Shown here: piece by piece, positions 17,418 to 31,600 of the stretch
Layout of the letters: every line of letters starts with the position of its first letter
Numbering within the stretch: position 1 is the first letter of the stretch
Assembly (NCBI GenBank): GCA_021732995.1
Contig: JAKFWA010000085.1
Location: 185,328 to 249,327 of the forward strand
Direction of reading: 5' to 3'
DNA: 64,000 nucleotides
From: Planctomycetaceae bacterium
GTDB taxonomy: Bacteria > Planctomycetota > Planctomycetia > Planctomycetales > Planctomycetaceae
Translations under genes and position numbers: made by a program
The notes under the pieces: generated by a model
What the model was told of the DNA's origin: nothing
Seen by the model: the letters and a program-made list of their open reading frames with translations, nothing else
Database searches by the model: none

Positions 17418-20400
17418 GGCTGCCCAACTGGTTGTCGAAGCATTCGCCCCCGCAGAAACGGCGCTGTTTACCTGCCCGTACGCCCAGACGTCCGCGTCGC
17501 CACCAGCGGTTACGGGCCCGCTCAGCTCGTTCTAGGTCGTTACCTCGGCGTTTCGCCCTGCAGTTGCGGTACCACTGATCTCACCATAGGACCACAGTAC
17601 TGCGTCATTGCCCGCGATGACACTTCCGGCGGTTTCATCCGTGACATACACGTCAACGTCGTTCACGGCCGACACAGATCCATTCATCGCGGCAAATGTC
17701 ACGACCGAGGCATTGTGATCCGCAGTCACGCTGCCGCTGAGTTCACTGTGCGTCACGACATACGCGTCGCGGCCGGCCTGCACTGAACCTGATAGTTTGC
17801 CAAGCGTCACAACATCGGCATCAGCACCAGTAATAATCATACCGTTGACGTCATCAAGTGCAGCCACCGACGCGTGCGTACTCGCTTGAACAATGGCATT
17901 CAGCTTGCCTTTAGCGACGATACTGACGGGACCGGAACTTGACATCACAAACGCACTCACATCTCCGGAAGTAACGACGTCAACGCTCAAATTTCCTGTC
18001 ACTTGGGCATTCATCGCTCCCCGGCTCACGACATGTGCTGATCCGCGAGTCGCAGCGACGGCCTGTTGAATATCACCCATCGTCGTTGCGGTGGCATCGT
18101 TGTCGCCGATCACCACAGAGTTAATTTTTCCTCCCGCCAGCACTGAGACGTTGCCGCTGGTGCTCTCGATTAATGATGCTTCGATGCTGCCCTTGGCGAA
18201 GACGTCCAGATCCAGCTTCGCTTCGATAGTCGCCCCAGTATCAATCTTGCCCAGCGTATCAATCGAACCCCATCCACCTGCCGTGTAACTTCCCTTGACA
18301 GTCCCGACAGCAGAAGTACTGAGATTGGAGCCTGCTTCATACTTACCTTCGAGATCGCCATGGCTTGCTGCGACGATGGCGCCGGTCGTGGCGGTGGCCG
18401 TGACATTCACGCCACCGCCACTAAAAATGCTGACTGAACCATGCGACGAGATGCTGCCGCTCACGCTGCCTTGCGCGGAAACCGATGCACCCCAGGGAGA
18501 GTCTCCCTGAGAGGGCACCGACATGGCCTGCACAGTGATCTCCAGAGTGTCGGCGCCGGCTTCAACGCTGGCGTTCCCTTCGTGAGCGATCACGCTGGTA
18601 GTTCCCGACGTTCCCCCTAAAGCCGACAAGAAGGCATCGCCCCCTTTTGAAGTAATTGCCCCCTCAAACACGCCTCCCGCTGTCACCGTCGCTGACGTGC
18701 CTCCAGTAATCGTCGCGCTGGTGTCGCCATATGAAGACGTCGTCACGCTACCGGTTAGTGAACGTATAAACAAAGCTTCCGAACCGCTGCCAATCTGCGA
18801 CCAACTTTGTACTTCGACCGAGAGCTTTCCAGAAACATCGCCGTTGACGTCCCCAAAAGCATCGATGGAGACAGTTCCTTGCTTGGCTGTGATTTCGGAC
18901 AGAATGTTGCCCCACGATTGCACGCTGACATTGCCACCGGATTCAATCTTCGCCGCCTCTTCAATATCACCCATTGCGGTAATTGTTACATTGACCTCGG
19001 CGTTCTCAGCGTCCGTCAGGGATGCGCCACCGCCTGTGACGGATTTCTTCAACTTACCCCACGTATCCACAGCGACGTCGCCGAGCGCTTCAATCTCTCC
19101 GTCCACATCTCCCGCCGCGAAGATCGTGATAGCTCCCTTTTTTGAGTTGACGTTCGATCCGACCGTACCCCAAGACTCGATTTCAACCCCAGTTTCGCCC
19201 GAAACTGTTGTTCCCAATTTTAATCCCGCTGCTGAAATCGAGACGCCCTCATCCGATGAGGTGACGTTCTTATTAATCTTCCCAAAGGCATCAATGACCA
19301 CGTTTTTCTGAGCAGTTACCTCACCGTCAATATTTCCAGACGTAGTAATCTCCACTTTTCCACTGCTCGATGTCACGGCCTTCTTGACATCACCGTGAGC
19401 GAAGATCTTGACGCCCGAATTTCCGTTGACCTCTCCATCGAGAGTACCCCACGCGTTGACTTCGGCTGTGGTCCCTGCGGTGATGTTTCCTTGTATGTTT
19501 GCCCCCTCAACGAATGTGCTACCTGTAGAAGTAAACGCTCCGTCAACGTCTCCAATTGCGTATAGCGCCAGGCTTTTACTAGTACTGACGCTTGAGTTGG
19601 TGACCTTTCCAAAACTCAGCCCGTAGAAATACTTGGCGTTCGGCACATTAACTTGCAACTCATTGATACCCAAGGCCACTGCGTATCCGAATGCGTCGAG
19701 TTGACCGATGAACTTGTCCCAAGCCCATGCTGAAGCGTCCTTAGTCGCACTCTTGATGTTGTACGAAAGAATATTCAGCGCCGAGACGGTAACTTCTTTC
19801 CACCCTTTAACTGTGGCTCGCATGCTACCGCTGGTGACAACCGCGACCGCACTATTCAAGGAGTCTGCGACGCCGGAGACTGCGTCATAGCCAACGACCC
19901 CCAACCCCGCGAGAACGATGTTCTCCATGTCAACGATGCCCCACGAACTCACCGTCGCGCTCTTGGTATTCAGGATCTTGCCAAGCGCTTGATCGAACGT
20001 CTTCAGTCGTACGGAACCACTGTTTTGTCCCGCGCCGCCAGTAAACAGAGCTTTCTCGGTCGTCCCGCCCCAGCTATCAACCTGTAGCAGGCCCGCAGTG
20101 AACGACACGGTGCCTCCCACCACGCCCTGAGTCCAGATCGACCCAATGCGGTCTGCAGTGATCAATGCCGCGTCGGCAACGCTTCCTGCGATCTGAATCT
20201 TGCCGATCTCTTTGGCTTCGACGCCCTTCGCAAGACCGGAGGTTCCCAGACCTTGCGGGCCGCTTCGAGACAGTTTGGGTGCAACCCCATTGCCGGGCAG
20301 TCCAGGCATGGGCGCATGACGCGGAGACCTGCTGGAAGCTGCTGGAACCAAAGGCGCCCAGTATCCTTGAGGGCCTAGCGCAATTACCGAATCTATTACT

Positions 20401-22600
20401 CCGTTGAGCGCGCTAACCTTCTTTGCGATCTGGCCACCATTGCCGGCCGTGCCTGCGACGACAGTCGTGATGTCTTTGCCCGACTTGACCTGCCCCGTAA
20501 TATCAACACCCGCCGAAACCGTCCCGATGTTTCCAGTAGTCGTAGTCACGTCCTTGAGAATCGAGCCGTCCAGTGCCGTAACGGTCCCAATCGTGGTTCC
20601 CGCAGATACCACTTCCGCGATCGACTTCCCCGCCAGAACGTTCCCAATCGCACCTGCGGAGTCGATCTTGCCGGTGATTCTGCCATTCGCGGCTCTTACG
20701 GTACCGATGTTTCCAGCAGTTGAAGTAATCGACTTCAGGATATTTCCTTCGCCAAAACCAAGGTCGCCCGCCACAACCTCCTCCACACTTTTCGCTGAAA
20801 TCTCGCCACTGATGGTGTTTCCGGCAGATACAAGTTGAATATGTCCCGATCCAGCCGTCACAGCGGCCGAAATATCTCCACCAATCCCACCCCATCTACC
20901 CGCGTAGACACCTCCAATTCCTGCGGTGGCACTCACTTTCAGTCCCGTGATGCTCCCCCGCGGATGAGCATTGGGACGGTCGTCTGAACCAGCTCGAAGT
21001 TGCCCCAGCGTGCTACCCGTGACGATGACATCCCCAGCAATATCACCCCCGGCCTGAATGAGCGTAACCGGCCCTGTAGACACTATCCCAGAAGAGAGCG
21101 TACCACGTGTCGTAACCACCTGAATTCCACCAGCGCCGGCCTTAATCTCCCCAGATACGCCCCAAGAGCCTCGAACCTCAACAACTGCGGCCGCCGAGAC
21201 CTTGCTCTGCACGGTGTTTCCAATGACCAAACTAACGGTACCATTCAACGCACTGATATCTCTCGATACAGTTACTCCGGAAATGGTGCCGATACTCCCG
21301 TTGTCGCTCTTGATCTCACTGCCTGATAACGAGTTTCCGGCAAGCACCGAACCAATAAGGTGTGATGCGTGAATATCCGCGCTAATATCCCTCGCAGCGG
21401 CACGACCAATCGTCTTGGCGTCAAGTTTTCCTCCCATTATACCATTGGCGGAAATAGTTATATCACCATGGAGAGCCGCGAACACGCCTTCTGTATCTTG
21501 CGCGACGTTCGCGGCGATGTTCCCCGCGGACGTTGTCAAGCTTGTGCCGCCGCTGATACTCCAGGCGCTGATTGATGGTAGACCGGTCTGGGCCTGCCAC
21601 TTCCCACTCAGTTCTCCGAACGTCGCCTGAATCGAGCCGATCTGTCCCACCGATGCCGTCACCTCCCCGTCGAGTTCGTACTCAGCACGAACGGATCCGA
21701 CACTTCCCCCCTTAACCGTCAACTTCGAAGCGGATTCTCGCACACGCACAGAATCCACGTCTCCGCCGAGCGCGATTACTCTCGAGTTTGCCGTGCCACC
21801 TTTGATCATCACGCTGCCAACGCTCGAACCTTCGATCGTGGCCCCGATCATCGACTTCCCGACGGTAACCGAAGCGATCGATCCGCCCGCAATCACGGAC
21901 GATGTCAGATTCCCAAGCACGGACAGCTCTTGTCCGTACTCATTCCAATACCAACCAGTTTGTCCTGCTGGCACCGGAATGATCCCACCAATTTGCCCCT
22001 TGGCTGTTACGGGGGCATTCAAATCTCCCCAAATATGAAGCGAGCCAATCGACCCACCCACGTTAATGCCACCCGCACCACCCGGAACCGACCCTATTCC
22101 CAAATAGACGATATTGCGACCCACCGAGGCACCCTCGGTGAGACGCCCTCCAACGATCGCGCTCCAGATGTCGCGCTGCGCTTCCAGCTTTGTGGCGTCT
22201 CCCCCAATATTGATATCCACTATATCGCCTTTTGAGGTCAACTTTCCCGCACTGCCTCCAATATCAAAGTCTGTTATGACACCAGCAACCAGATCGCCAA
22301 CCACGTCGGCCTCGGCAAAAATATGAACATCTCCCGACACGGTGGCGCCTGCACCACCATTCAAGAAAATGCTGCCTTCGTAATTATGTATTGACAGCGA
22401 TTCAATATGCTGGCCATTGTCATCCCAACTCACGTGACCGGGCTGATCAGTAGTACCACCCGACCAATCCACCCCAAGCTGAAACTCAATACGGCTGCTA
22501 CCAGGCAGCGGGGACACCCGTATTCCATTGTTGTCCACACTCCAATCCACTGGATCGCCCGAGTTCCACAAGATCCAAGGCGAGCCGGAGACGTCCAGCG
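16170..22600 (-). repeat. Beta-solenoid repeat region (about 18 residues per turn)
   Basis: Starts after SPWILWNSGDPVDWS and runs across the amber codon into the downstream frame. The first part (22.6-20.2 kb) has GSVGSVMIKGG-type turns. The later part has very regular turns such as GTLDGEVNGNSGVKIFAH, GNIDGEVTAQKNVVIDAF and DETAGSVIAGNDAVLWSY, alternating small/hydrophobic residues with a Gly-Asx corner. This is the pattern of a parallel beta-helix such as those in adhesins, FhaB-like stalks or bactofilin-like proteins. Confidence 0.8.
17532..17534 (-). other. In-frame amber codon interrupting the giant toxin frame
   Basis: The plus strand reads CTA, giving TAG on the coding strand between GCC GAG GTA ACG ACC and AAC GAG CTG AGC. 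The distance from this codon to the GTG at 17417 is 38 codons with no other stop. Counted as one residue, the TAG keeps the 18-residue period: the neighbouring turns end in ...VLWSY, ...VTT(stop), ...VWAY, ...TSW, ...VTAY. Tyr codons and the Trp codon are one base from TAG. Confidence 0.9.
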
Positions 22601-25600
22601 TAATTGTCGCGGGATCGCTCCAATTGCCAGTACCGGACTCCATGACTCGATATGTTAAGTGATCGGTATACGGAGTAACGCTCGGAGCGCCGATGTAATT
22701 TACCAGTCCGGAAGACGACAGGACGGCGGCTCCGCCGGTGTGTGACGGAGGGCTATACAGGATCTGGTAGGTCAATTGATCGCCGTCGCCATCGACCACA
22801 GGAAGCTGCCATACCAACGGCCTCTGAGCGTTCACCCGCGCTGTTCCCGTTGTCGGCGCCGGCACAAAGTTCTTCACGACAAACGTAACGGTTGCGGGAC
22901 TGCTCACTCCCACGTTTCCAGCGACGTTGTCCGAGAGCTGGTACTGGAATACATCACTCCCAACGAATCCCGGTGCGGGGGTGTATGTGAACGAGCCGTC
23001 AGAGTTTACGGACAGCGCACCGCCCCCTGTACCGCTTCCAACGTTCACAGCGGAGTGCGTGTCCCGCAAACCTCCCGCATGTATGCTATCGCCAACAAGT
23101 CCCGATGATCTTGTCACAGTCAGAGACCGATCGTGGACGAGTTCGTACGATCGATTGAACACAGTCGGGGCCTCGTTCGTCACCGCAATAGAAACTGCTA
23201 CCGGCTGAGAAACCCACGCACCGTCCGTCACCGTGTAACTGAAGCCATCTGTGCCGGCCCAATTTATCGCAGGCACATAGATAAATGTACCATCCGGGTT
23301 CAGGATCAGCGTTCCGTTACTAGTTCCCCCCTGCAGGCTAACCCGAAGCCTATCGGCGGAATCGGGGTCAGCGTCGTTCGCCACCACGCTACCCTCCAAA
23401 ATCCCATTATGCGCGACCGTAAACACATCAGCTGCAGCAGTTGGATTGCCGTTCGTGATCGTGAACGTCACCGTCTTCGCATCCGGAGTAGTTTCCCATC
23501 CATTTGTAGTGGTGTATGTGAAGGAGTCTACTCCTACAAAGCCGGGGGACGGCAAATAGGTAAAGCTGCCATTGCTATACAAATAAAGTGTTCCGTTGGA
23601 GACGCTCTGATGCAGACTTGCTCGCAACGGTTCGCCCGATGCGCCCGAACTATCACCCGTAATCAGATCGCCAAGAATCGGCCGATCATGAAGCCCGGTT
23701 ATTGCCATATCGGTTGGCGTGAGAGCCACGATGTGAAACGTGACGGTGGCAACTGGTGCGGCCCCGCCATACGTCCAGAAACTTCCGTCGCCAATCCTGT
23801 ATTGGAACGTTACGTCGCCAGTGAAGTTGGTGTCGCTACAACTCAGCGAGAAACTTCCATCCGGATTCAATGACCATGTAACCGGACCGCTCGTTGACGA
23901 CCCGACCAAGGTCGCGGTCAGAGGCCCGCCCGCCGAATCCCAATCGTTCGAGAGCACCCCCGCACCAACCGACACGCTCGTCGACACTCCGGTAACGGTC
24001 TGCAGAATTCTGTAATAGTCATCCTGGGCGATTCGATCGTGATCCCAGACGTGGAATGTCACCGGCACTTCCGCCGAATAGGTAACGCCATCGTAAATCC
24101 TGTACCAGAAGCGGTCTTCGCCCATATACCCTGGATTCGGTGTATAAGTGGCAATACCGCTTGCGATCTCACCATCCGCATTAACTTCCGTCCCCGAGAC
24201 GGAGAGTTTCCCATTCGTGGGCAGGCGAGTTACGAAAGCTCGAACGCTGTCACCATCAGCGTCGCTGTCGTTAACCAACACCGTCGTGGTAACAGCGGTG
24301 CCCACCGGAGTCGCGTAATTATCTCGCAGCGCAAGCGGAGACCTGTTGGTTACATCAATTGTGACGCTCACTGGTGGCGACGTAGTCACGCCGTCGCTAA
24401 CGGTATATAAGAACGAGAATACCCCCGTGTAGTCTTTAGCCGGCGCAGCGGGATTTGTCGTCGCAGCGGCGTTGGGCGGTGTGAAGGTAACTTGACCGCC
24501 CGAAGACAGAGTCACGTTCTGCGAACCAGTCAGCAGGGTGTACGTCAGCGGGTCGCCTTCGGCATCGCCGTCATTGGACGCCACATTGAACGTGAACGGT
24601 CCAGAGCCGTGCCGCACCGAGAACAGATCAGATCGGCCGGACGGGGTCGAGTTTTTAGCGTTGATTGTAGCCGTGGCAGGTGCACTCCACGCCACACCGT
24701 CGAAGATTCGATAGGAGAATGTATCCACACCGATCTTGACGCCACTCGGCTGATTGAGACTGGGTGTATATGTAACACTCCCGCCCGCTACAGCGATAGA
24801 GCCGCGCGATGGGCCGCTGACAATCTGAATCGTCTTACTATCGGCAACATCCGCATCATAGTCATTCGCAGTCAATGAGAACGTCGCGGAGGTAGGACCG
24901 GCGTTTGATGCAGAGATAGTATAACTGTGATAGTCGTCCACTGCGACCGGAGCAAAGTTAAGAACGTGCACATTGACACTCTTCGCAGCGCTATAAGCGG
25001 CACCGTCCCAAACCCGGTAGGTGAAACTGTCGTCTCCCGAGAATCCGGAGGAGGGCTGATAGACTACGGAACTGCCGGACACCGCCAGAACCCCATGAGA
25101 AGGCGATGTCGTAGTGAATGAGAGGCTGTCACCATCCCAGTCCGCGCCAGCCAACGGGATAGTCACCGAGGAATTGTGATTCACCTCGTAGTCTGCACTC
25201 GCTCCAATCGGGCTATTATTCCAGACCTCAATCGCGACCGAACCGCTGACGGTTCCGGACTGCGTTCCGTCAGTCAGAGTGTAGACAAAGCTCTCGACAC
25301 CGACGAATCCAGTTGGTGGCACATAGGTAAGACCGCCGTTCGCAGATACCGACAACGCCCCGGCAAGGCTTGACGTGTCAACAGAGAATGACAGCGAGTC
25401 AAGCACATCCCCGTCCCAGTCATTGGCGAGGATGCCACTGCTGCTCGTGACGACTAGCGTCGAGCCATGATGTACCCGGTAAACATCATCGTTAGCCTGC
25501 GGCGTGAGGTTCTCGACCTCGATCGTCACCGTTTGAGTCGATGTTGAGACTCCATCGGAAACCGAGTACTGAAACGAATCACTGCCAACGTATCCGGCGT

Positions 25601-28600
25601 TCGGCGTGTATGTGAAGCTGCCATCTGCGGCCGTTGCGACAGAACCCTGCGCAGGTTGCGTTGCTCCGGTGACAATCAGCACATCGCCGTCGTCGTTCCA
25701 ATCATTTATGAGTAGACCATTCGCACTGAACACCGAGAGCGGTCTATCGTGATGTGCGCGAAAGTGGTCCGGGCGCGCATTCGGCCCTTGATTCCAGACA
25801 TCCAGGCTGACGCGTGCCTTCGCACTCACGAAGGTGCCGTCACCCACCTGATACTCGAAGAAATCCGCGCCGACGTAACCGGCGTCCGGTACATAGACGA
25901 AGGCTCCGCCTCCGCTGATCGTTACGGATCCGTGACTTGGGCTACTCACCAAGACAGGAGTGAGACTTTCACCCGCGTCGCTGGAGTCGTTTATCAACAA
26001 TCCCCACTCAGCGGACACGCTCAAAGTGGAATCATGATGCACGCGGTACGAGTCTGATGCGGCGACAGGAACAGTATTCACCGTCGCAGATCCACCCATA
26101 CCCGGATCAACAATCACTCCGTTTGCCGCGAGGTCGTGATCACCGCGAAGCCCATCGACGAAGTGGAGCGTTAGCGCACCACCATGGAACTTCGCGCCAG
26201 TACCCGAGACGCTGTCGTAGCTGAAGTCATACCAATGCGCAGTCGACTGATCAGGAGTAGGCCCGAACTGGAAGTACTTCTCGAAGCCGGACCACCCCGT
26301 GACATTAACAGCAACACTTCCACCGGGCGTAACACCGTAAACTTCAAATGTGACAGCTCCGCCTCCAGGCAGAAGCCAGACCGGCAACGTGCCAACATCC
26401 AACCAGTGTTGGGAGCTCACATTCTGCAATGACGTCCCCACAGGGGTCGTGAGCCGCACATAGTCGCCGGTCACAGCATCCGGGAACGAAGCAACATTCG
26501 GTTGCAAGCGATCGAAAACGCCATCGCCGTTCGCATCGCCACTCTGAGGCCCCGCGTTCTCAACTGAATCAGCGATGCCGTCTCCGTCGTTGTCCACGCC
26601 CGGACCAACCCCTGCGGCGGCAACTCTAAGGATTACGCGAGCAACATGACCCACACCGACACCATCGTGTGCTCGGTACGTGAACGTGTCCGTTCCCGAA
26701 AAGCCTGTCTCAGGTGTGTAGGTGAAGCCGCCATTCGACTGAAGCACAAGCGAACCACGCGTCGGCGATGACACCAGTTCGGCATTCAGCGTGTCTCCAT
26801 CCGCATCCGCATCGTTGGCGAGAACTCCCGCGCCGGACACATTGAGGCTTTGATTATGAGGCACGAAATACTCATCCCCGCGAACCAACGCCTCGGCGTT
26901 TGAAACCGCCAGACGAACTTCAATCTCACGGCTCGCCGCCACGCCGTCTGATAGCGTGTATGTGATCACATCGGTGCCCACGAAGCCGATCGCCGGCGTG
27001 TACTGGTAGCTTCCGTCAGGATAGGTAACCAATGCCCCGTGAGCGGGCGATTGAACGATGGAAAACTGTCTGGTATCGCCATCGGCGTCAAACGTCGCGC
27101 TCAATAGACCTCGACCAGCACCAACCGACAGAACGCGATCGTGACGCACCGTCTCAAATCGATCGCTACCTCTGGGAGCCGAGTTTGTTACATCAATAGT
27201 CACCGTCAGCGGCTCGACCGTATGAGCTCCGTCGAAAACGGTGTAGGTAAAAAAATCCAACCCCGCGTACTTCGCATCTGGCGTATATACGAAGGATCCG
27301 TCCTGCTGGAGCACCAGATCTCCGTGTTGAACACCCTCTTCCAGACTGACAGTCAACATATCGTCGGGATCTCTGTCGTTGGCAAGCACGCCACTCTGAG
27401 CGTTTACGGCCAGCGTTCGGTCGTGCGAAATCCGGTAGCTGTCACCGACTGCTACTGGCAGCCGATTCATCACATCAACGACAACAGTGACAGGCTGACT
27501 TGTCACAAAGCCATCTGAGATGCGATAAGCAAACTGATCAATTCCAACGTATCCAGCCGAGGGCTGATACACGAAACTTCCGTTCGTCGATACAGCAACC
27601 ACGCCGTGGCTGGGCTGCGATACCACGGCCGCCATCAGAGCGTCTCCGTCGACGTCGCGGTCGTTCCTGAGTAGTCCGACCGTAGCCGCCACGCTCAGTT
27701 TCGTCCCATGATGAACCTCGTACCGATCCTCGGTGCCTAGTGGCGGATTGTTCGTAACAGCAATTGCGGCACGAATAAGGTCGCTGACGCCCGCACCGTC
27801 CGAGACTCGATAAGAAATCGTGACCGTACCTGAGAAGCCCGCCGCGCTAACGTAGCTGAATGCGCCAGTTTCGGAATCGAGGGTAAGCAAGCCCTGATCC
27901 GGTCCCGACACCAGGATCACGTCTAAGTCATCCCCATCCGCATCCCAATCGTTCGCCAACAGACCTTGCGCCGCGTTCCGGGTAAGCGTACCCGGGCGCA
28001 TGCTGGTCGCTTCCCCGACTGCACGCGGGGCAGTATTGCGCACTTCGATCGCCGCGGTAAAAGGCCCGACTGCCGGTCCACCATCCGACACGGTAAATGT
28101 GAATGTGTCTTTCCCACTGAAGCCGGCACTCGGAATATAGGAAAATCCACCAGACGGCTGGATCGCCACCGTGCCATGATTCGGAGCAGAGACTAAAGCC
28201 ACACTCAACAAGTCACCATCCAAATCTCGGCTACCGGCTAAAAGCCCCCTTGCCGTGCTGACCAGCAAGGGGTGGTCGTGTAAGACCGAGAATACCGGTT
28301 CGAGAACTGTCGGCTCTTCATTGGCGACATAAAGCGTCACCTTCGTGCCATCCGATGACGAATACCCGTCTGACGCACGATACGAGAAGGAGTCTGTCCC
28401 GCTGAACCCGGACGCGGGCACATAGACAAAGGACCCATCACCCGCCAGCGTAATCGACCCGTGAGATGGCTGTGTCTCAACAGCAGCCGTAACTATTTGA
28501 AGTGGACTGTCGGTATCGTTGGCCAACACCCCGCCATCAGCGCTAATGGTCAACGTGTCGTCATGACGGATACGATACACGTCCTCGCGTGCAACCGGAG

Positions 28601-31600
28601 CAGTATTACTCACTCTGATTCTGACTTTGGCAGTGTCACTATACTCTACCCCGTCACCGACTCTGTATGTGAAGGCATCTGTTCCCTCATATCCTGCGGC
28701 AGGGACGTATTGGAACATTCCGCCCGCCGCCAAGAAGAGACTTCCATGAGCCGGGGTCGCCACCACGTCAATCGCCAGCGCGTCCTCATCAAAGTCGTTC
28801 GCGAGCAGCCCCTCTATCGCAGGTATTTGCAGCGTCTGCCCTCGCTGCACTTCGTAATAATCGTCATTCGCTTGCGGTGTGTGATTGAATACCCGGATAG
28901 AAACGACTGTGGCCGCGCTGGTGTGGGTTCCGTCTGTCGCTGAGTAGCGAAAAGTGTCTTCCCCCATGAAGCCAGCGGTCGGAACATATTCAAACGACCC
29001 GTCAGCGGCGAGTTGCAACTGCCCGTGAGCTGTCGATTGCAACAGAACCGCGGTCATCGGCATTCCCGACGAGTGCCAGTCGTTGCTCGTCACCCCATTC
29101 TCAACGCCAACATGCAGAGGCTGATTGCGCACGACACTGAAGTAGTCGCTCTTCGCTCGCAGCGATTGCCCAACAACTTCAATTTCAACCGTAGCAACCT
29201 TGCTTGCGAGTAGTCCGTCGCTGAAACTGTACCTGAATGAATCCACTCCGACAAAACCCGATGCGGGTTCGTAAGTAAATGAACCATCCTCGTTCAAATC
29301 CAACTCCCCGTGAGCTGCGTTAGAAATTAGCAACACGCGAGCGATGTCGCCTGCGTCATCCGAATCATTTGCGAGAACCCCTCCGCTCGCTGCGACAGTA
29401 AAATCAGTTCCGGCTTGCACGACGTAGCTATCGTCCGCAGCCGTCGGCTGTGAGTTCGTCGTATGCAGTTGGACCGTTGCAGGAGAGCTATAAGCGACTC
29501 CGTCGAACACTCGATAAGTAAACTGGTCTTCACCAACAAAGCCATGGTCGGGATAATAAACGAACGCCCCGCTCGGCTGCACCACGAGGCTTCCGAACTT
29601 GGTAGTCGACATCAGTTGGACGGACAGTGTTTCACCGTTGTCGGTGTCGTCGTTATGCAGAATCCCCAAGGAACCTGAAATGTTGACGATGCGGTCATGC
29701 AATCCCGTGTACTGATCCGCAACCGCAACTGGCACGTTGTTCCATACCGAGATCGTGACGGTCGTCGGCGAACTCCATTCAGCACCGTCGCCAACCTTGT
29801 AGGTGAAGCTGTCTGCTCCCACAAACCCCGGTGCCGGCGCGTATGAGAACGATCCATCAGCATTCAGGGCCAGAGTCCCGTGCTGCGGACCGGCGTCAAG
29901 AACAGCCTCCAAGGTCTCACCAACATCGTCCTGATCGTTCTCCACGACTCCTTGGGCGGCAGAGATCGTCAGGTTCGCGTCGTACCTCACTTGATACGCG
30001 TCTGCATTGCCGACGGGAGCATCGTTCTCAACGTGCAGCAGAACAGTAGCATCCGAACTTTGAATGAAGCCATCGGTGGCTCGGTAGCAGAATGAGTCGA
30101 CGCCTACGAAGGATCGATCGGTCGGCACGTAGGTCAAAGAACCATTTGCATTCAGGATCAACGTCCCGTGCTGCGGAGCTTGAATCAGCACCGCCGACAA
30201 AGGGAGCGCAATCGGACTATAGTCATTGGCCAGGACTCCTCCCGGACCAACATCGAGAATACCTCCGTGCCCAACATAATACGCGTCTGAACTAGACACA
30301 GGTGTCGGAGGAATCACGTGAAGTGTCACCGTGACAGGAGCACCTGAAAGCACACCGTCCGAAGCACGATAGGTGAACGAGTCATCCCCCAGAAAGCCAG
30401 TAGTTGGCGCGTACTCGAAGGAGCCGTCCTCGGCGAACGTAAGCGCGCCGTGTTCAGGTCCACTTTGCAGCATCGCGGCCAGCGACGATCCTTCTGCGTC
30501 GACATCGTTGCTCAGGACACCCTGTCCGCCCGCGATCAACTGCCCACCCGCCACAACTGCAAACTGATCAGCGACTCCCAGCGGAGCATCGTTGACGGGC
30601 TGTATAACGAGTGACACAGTTGCGGTTTGCGTCGCTCCCAGTCCGTCACTGACAGTATATTGAAACTCGTCAGCCCCATAGTAATTGAGCGCAGGACTGT
30701 ACGTGATCGTGCCGTTGGCGTTCATGACAACTGTTCCGTGACTCCCTTGAGTTGCCGCGTTGACCTCCAGAATGCTTCCATCGGGATCGCTGTCATTCGA
30801 GAGCACAGAGATCACAGCAGGCACATCTTCACTCAGTAACTTTATGTCACCCTGCGCGTCTGGACGCGCATTGACTATCACAGTTACCGATGCGATAGCG
30901 CTCGCACCGTAGGGGTCTTCTACTGTGTATAAGAAGCTGTCCGCCCCAAAGAACCCATCATCGGGCTCATAAGTCAGGGTGCCGTTATCTTCGACGACCA
31001 CGGAACCCGACGCAGGTGGCGTCAGATTTGAAATCAGGAGGGCGTCGCCGTCTGCGTCCGAATCATTTGCCAGCACGCCTATTGATACAACAGCGCCCTG
31101 ATTGACGATTTTGCTATCGCTGGCTGCAGTTGGCACCTGATTATCGACGACATGAAAGCCGAGCCGATACTCGCCCGCGGAGCCAGGTTGTCCAGACGCG
31201 GCAAGGTGACCATCGTAGTTAATATTCGGGAACGCAGAAACGCCTACGAAGTAGCTTCCCGTACTTGGCGCCACAAACGTCAGCCGGGGATCGAGCTGGG
31301 TACCACTGCCGTTTGGCGGATCATCCGCCGCGATAAGTTCGTCTCCAGCCTGATCGAACACCCGCAAGTATCCATCCAGACTGCTCCAGGCAAAGCCGCT
31401 CACAGGATCATGCGCGTCCAGGTCGAGAGTAAGCCGTTGCCCGGAGGTTAACTCGACTCGAAAGACGTCCACATCAAGAGCTGCCTGCGGCCCGTCCGCC
31501 AAGAGCCCAGCGGCGACTTCATCATGCGAGGGACCAGCAGGCACTGGTCGAGACGTCGCAATGGTATCATCCGGTGCATGAACCACAACACTCACGGTCG

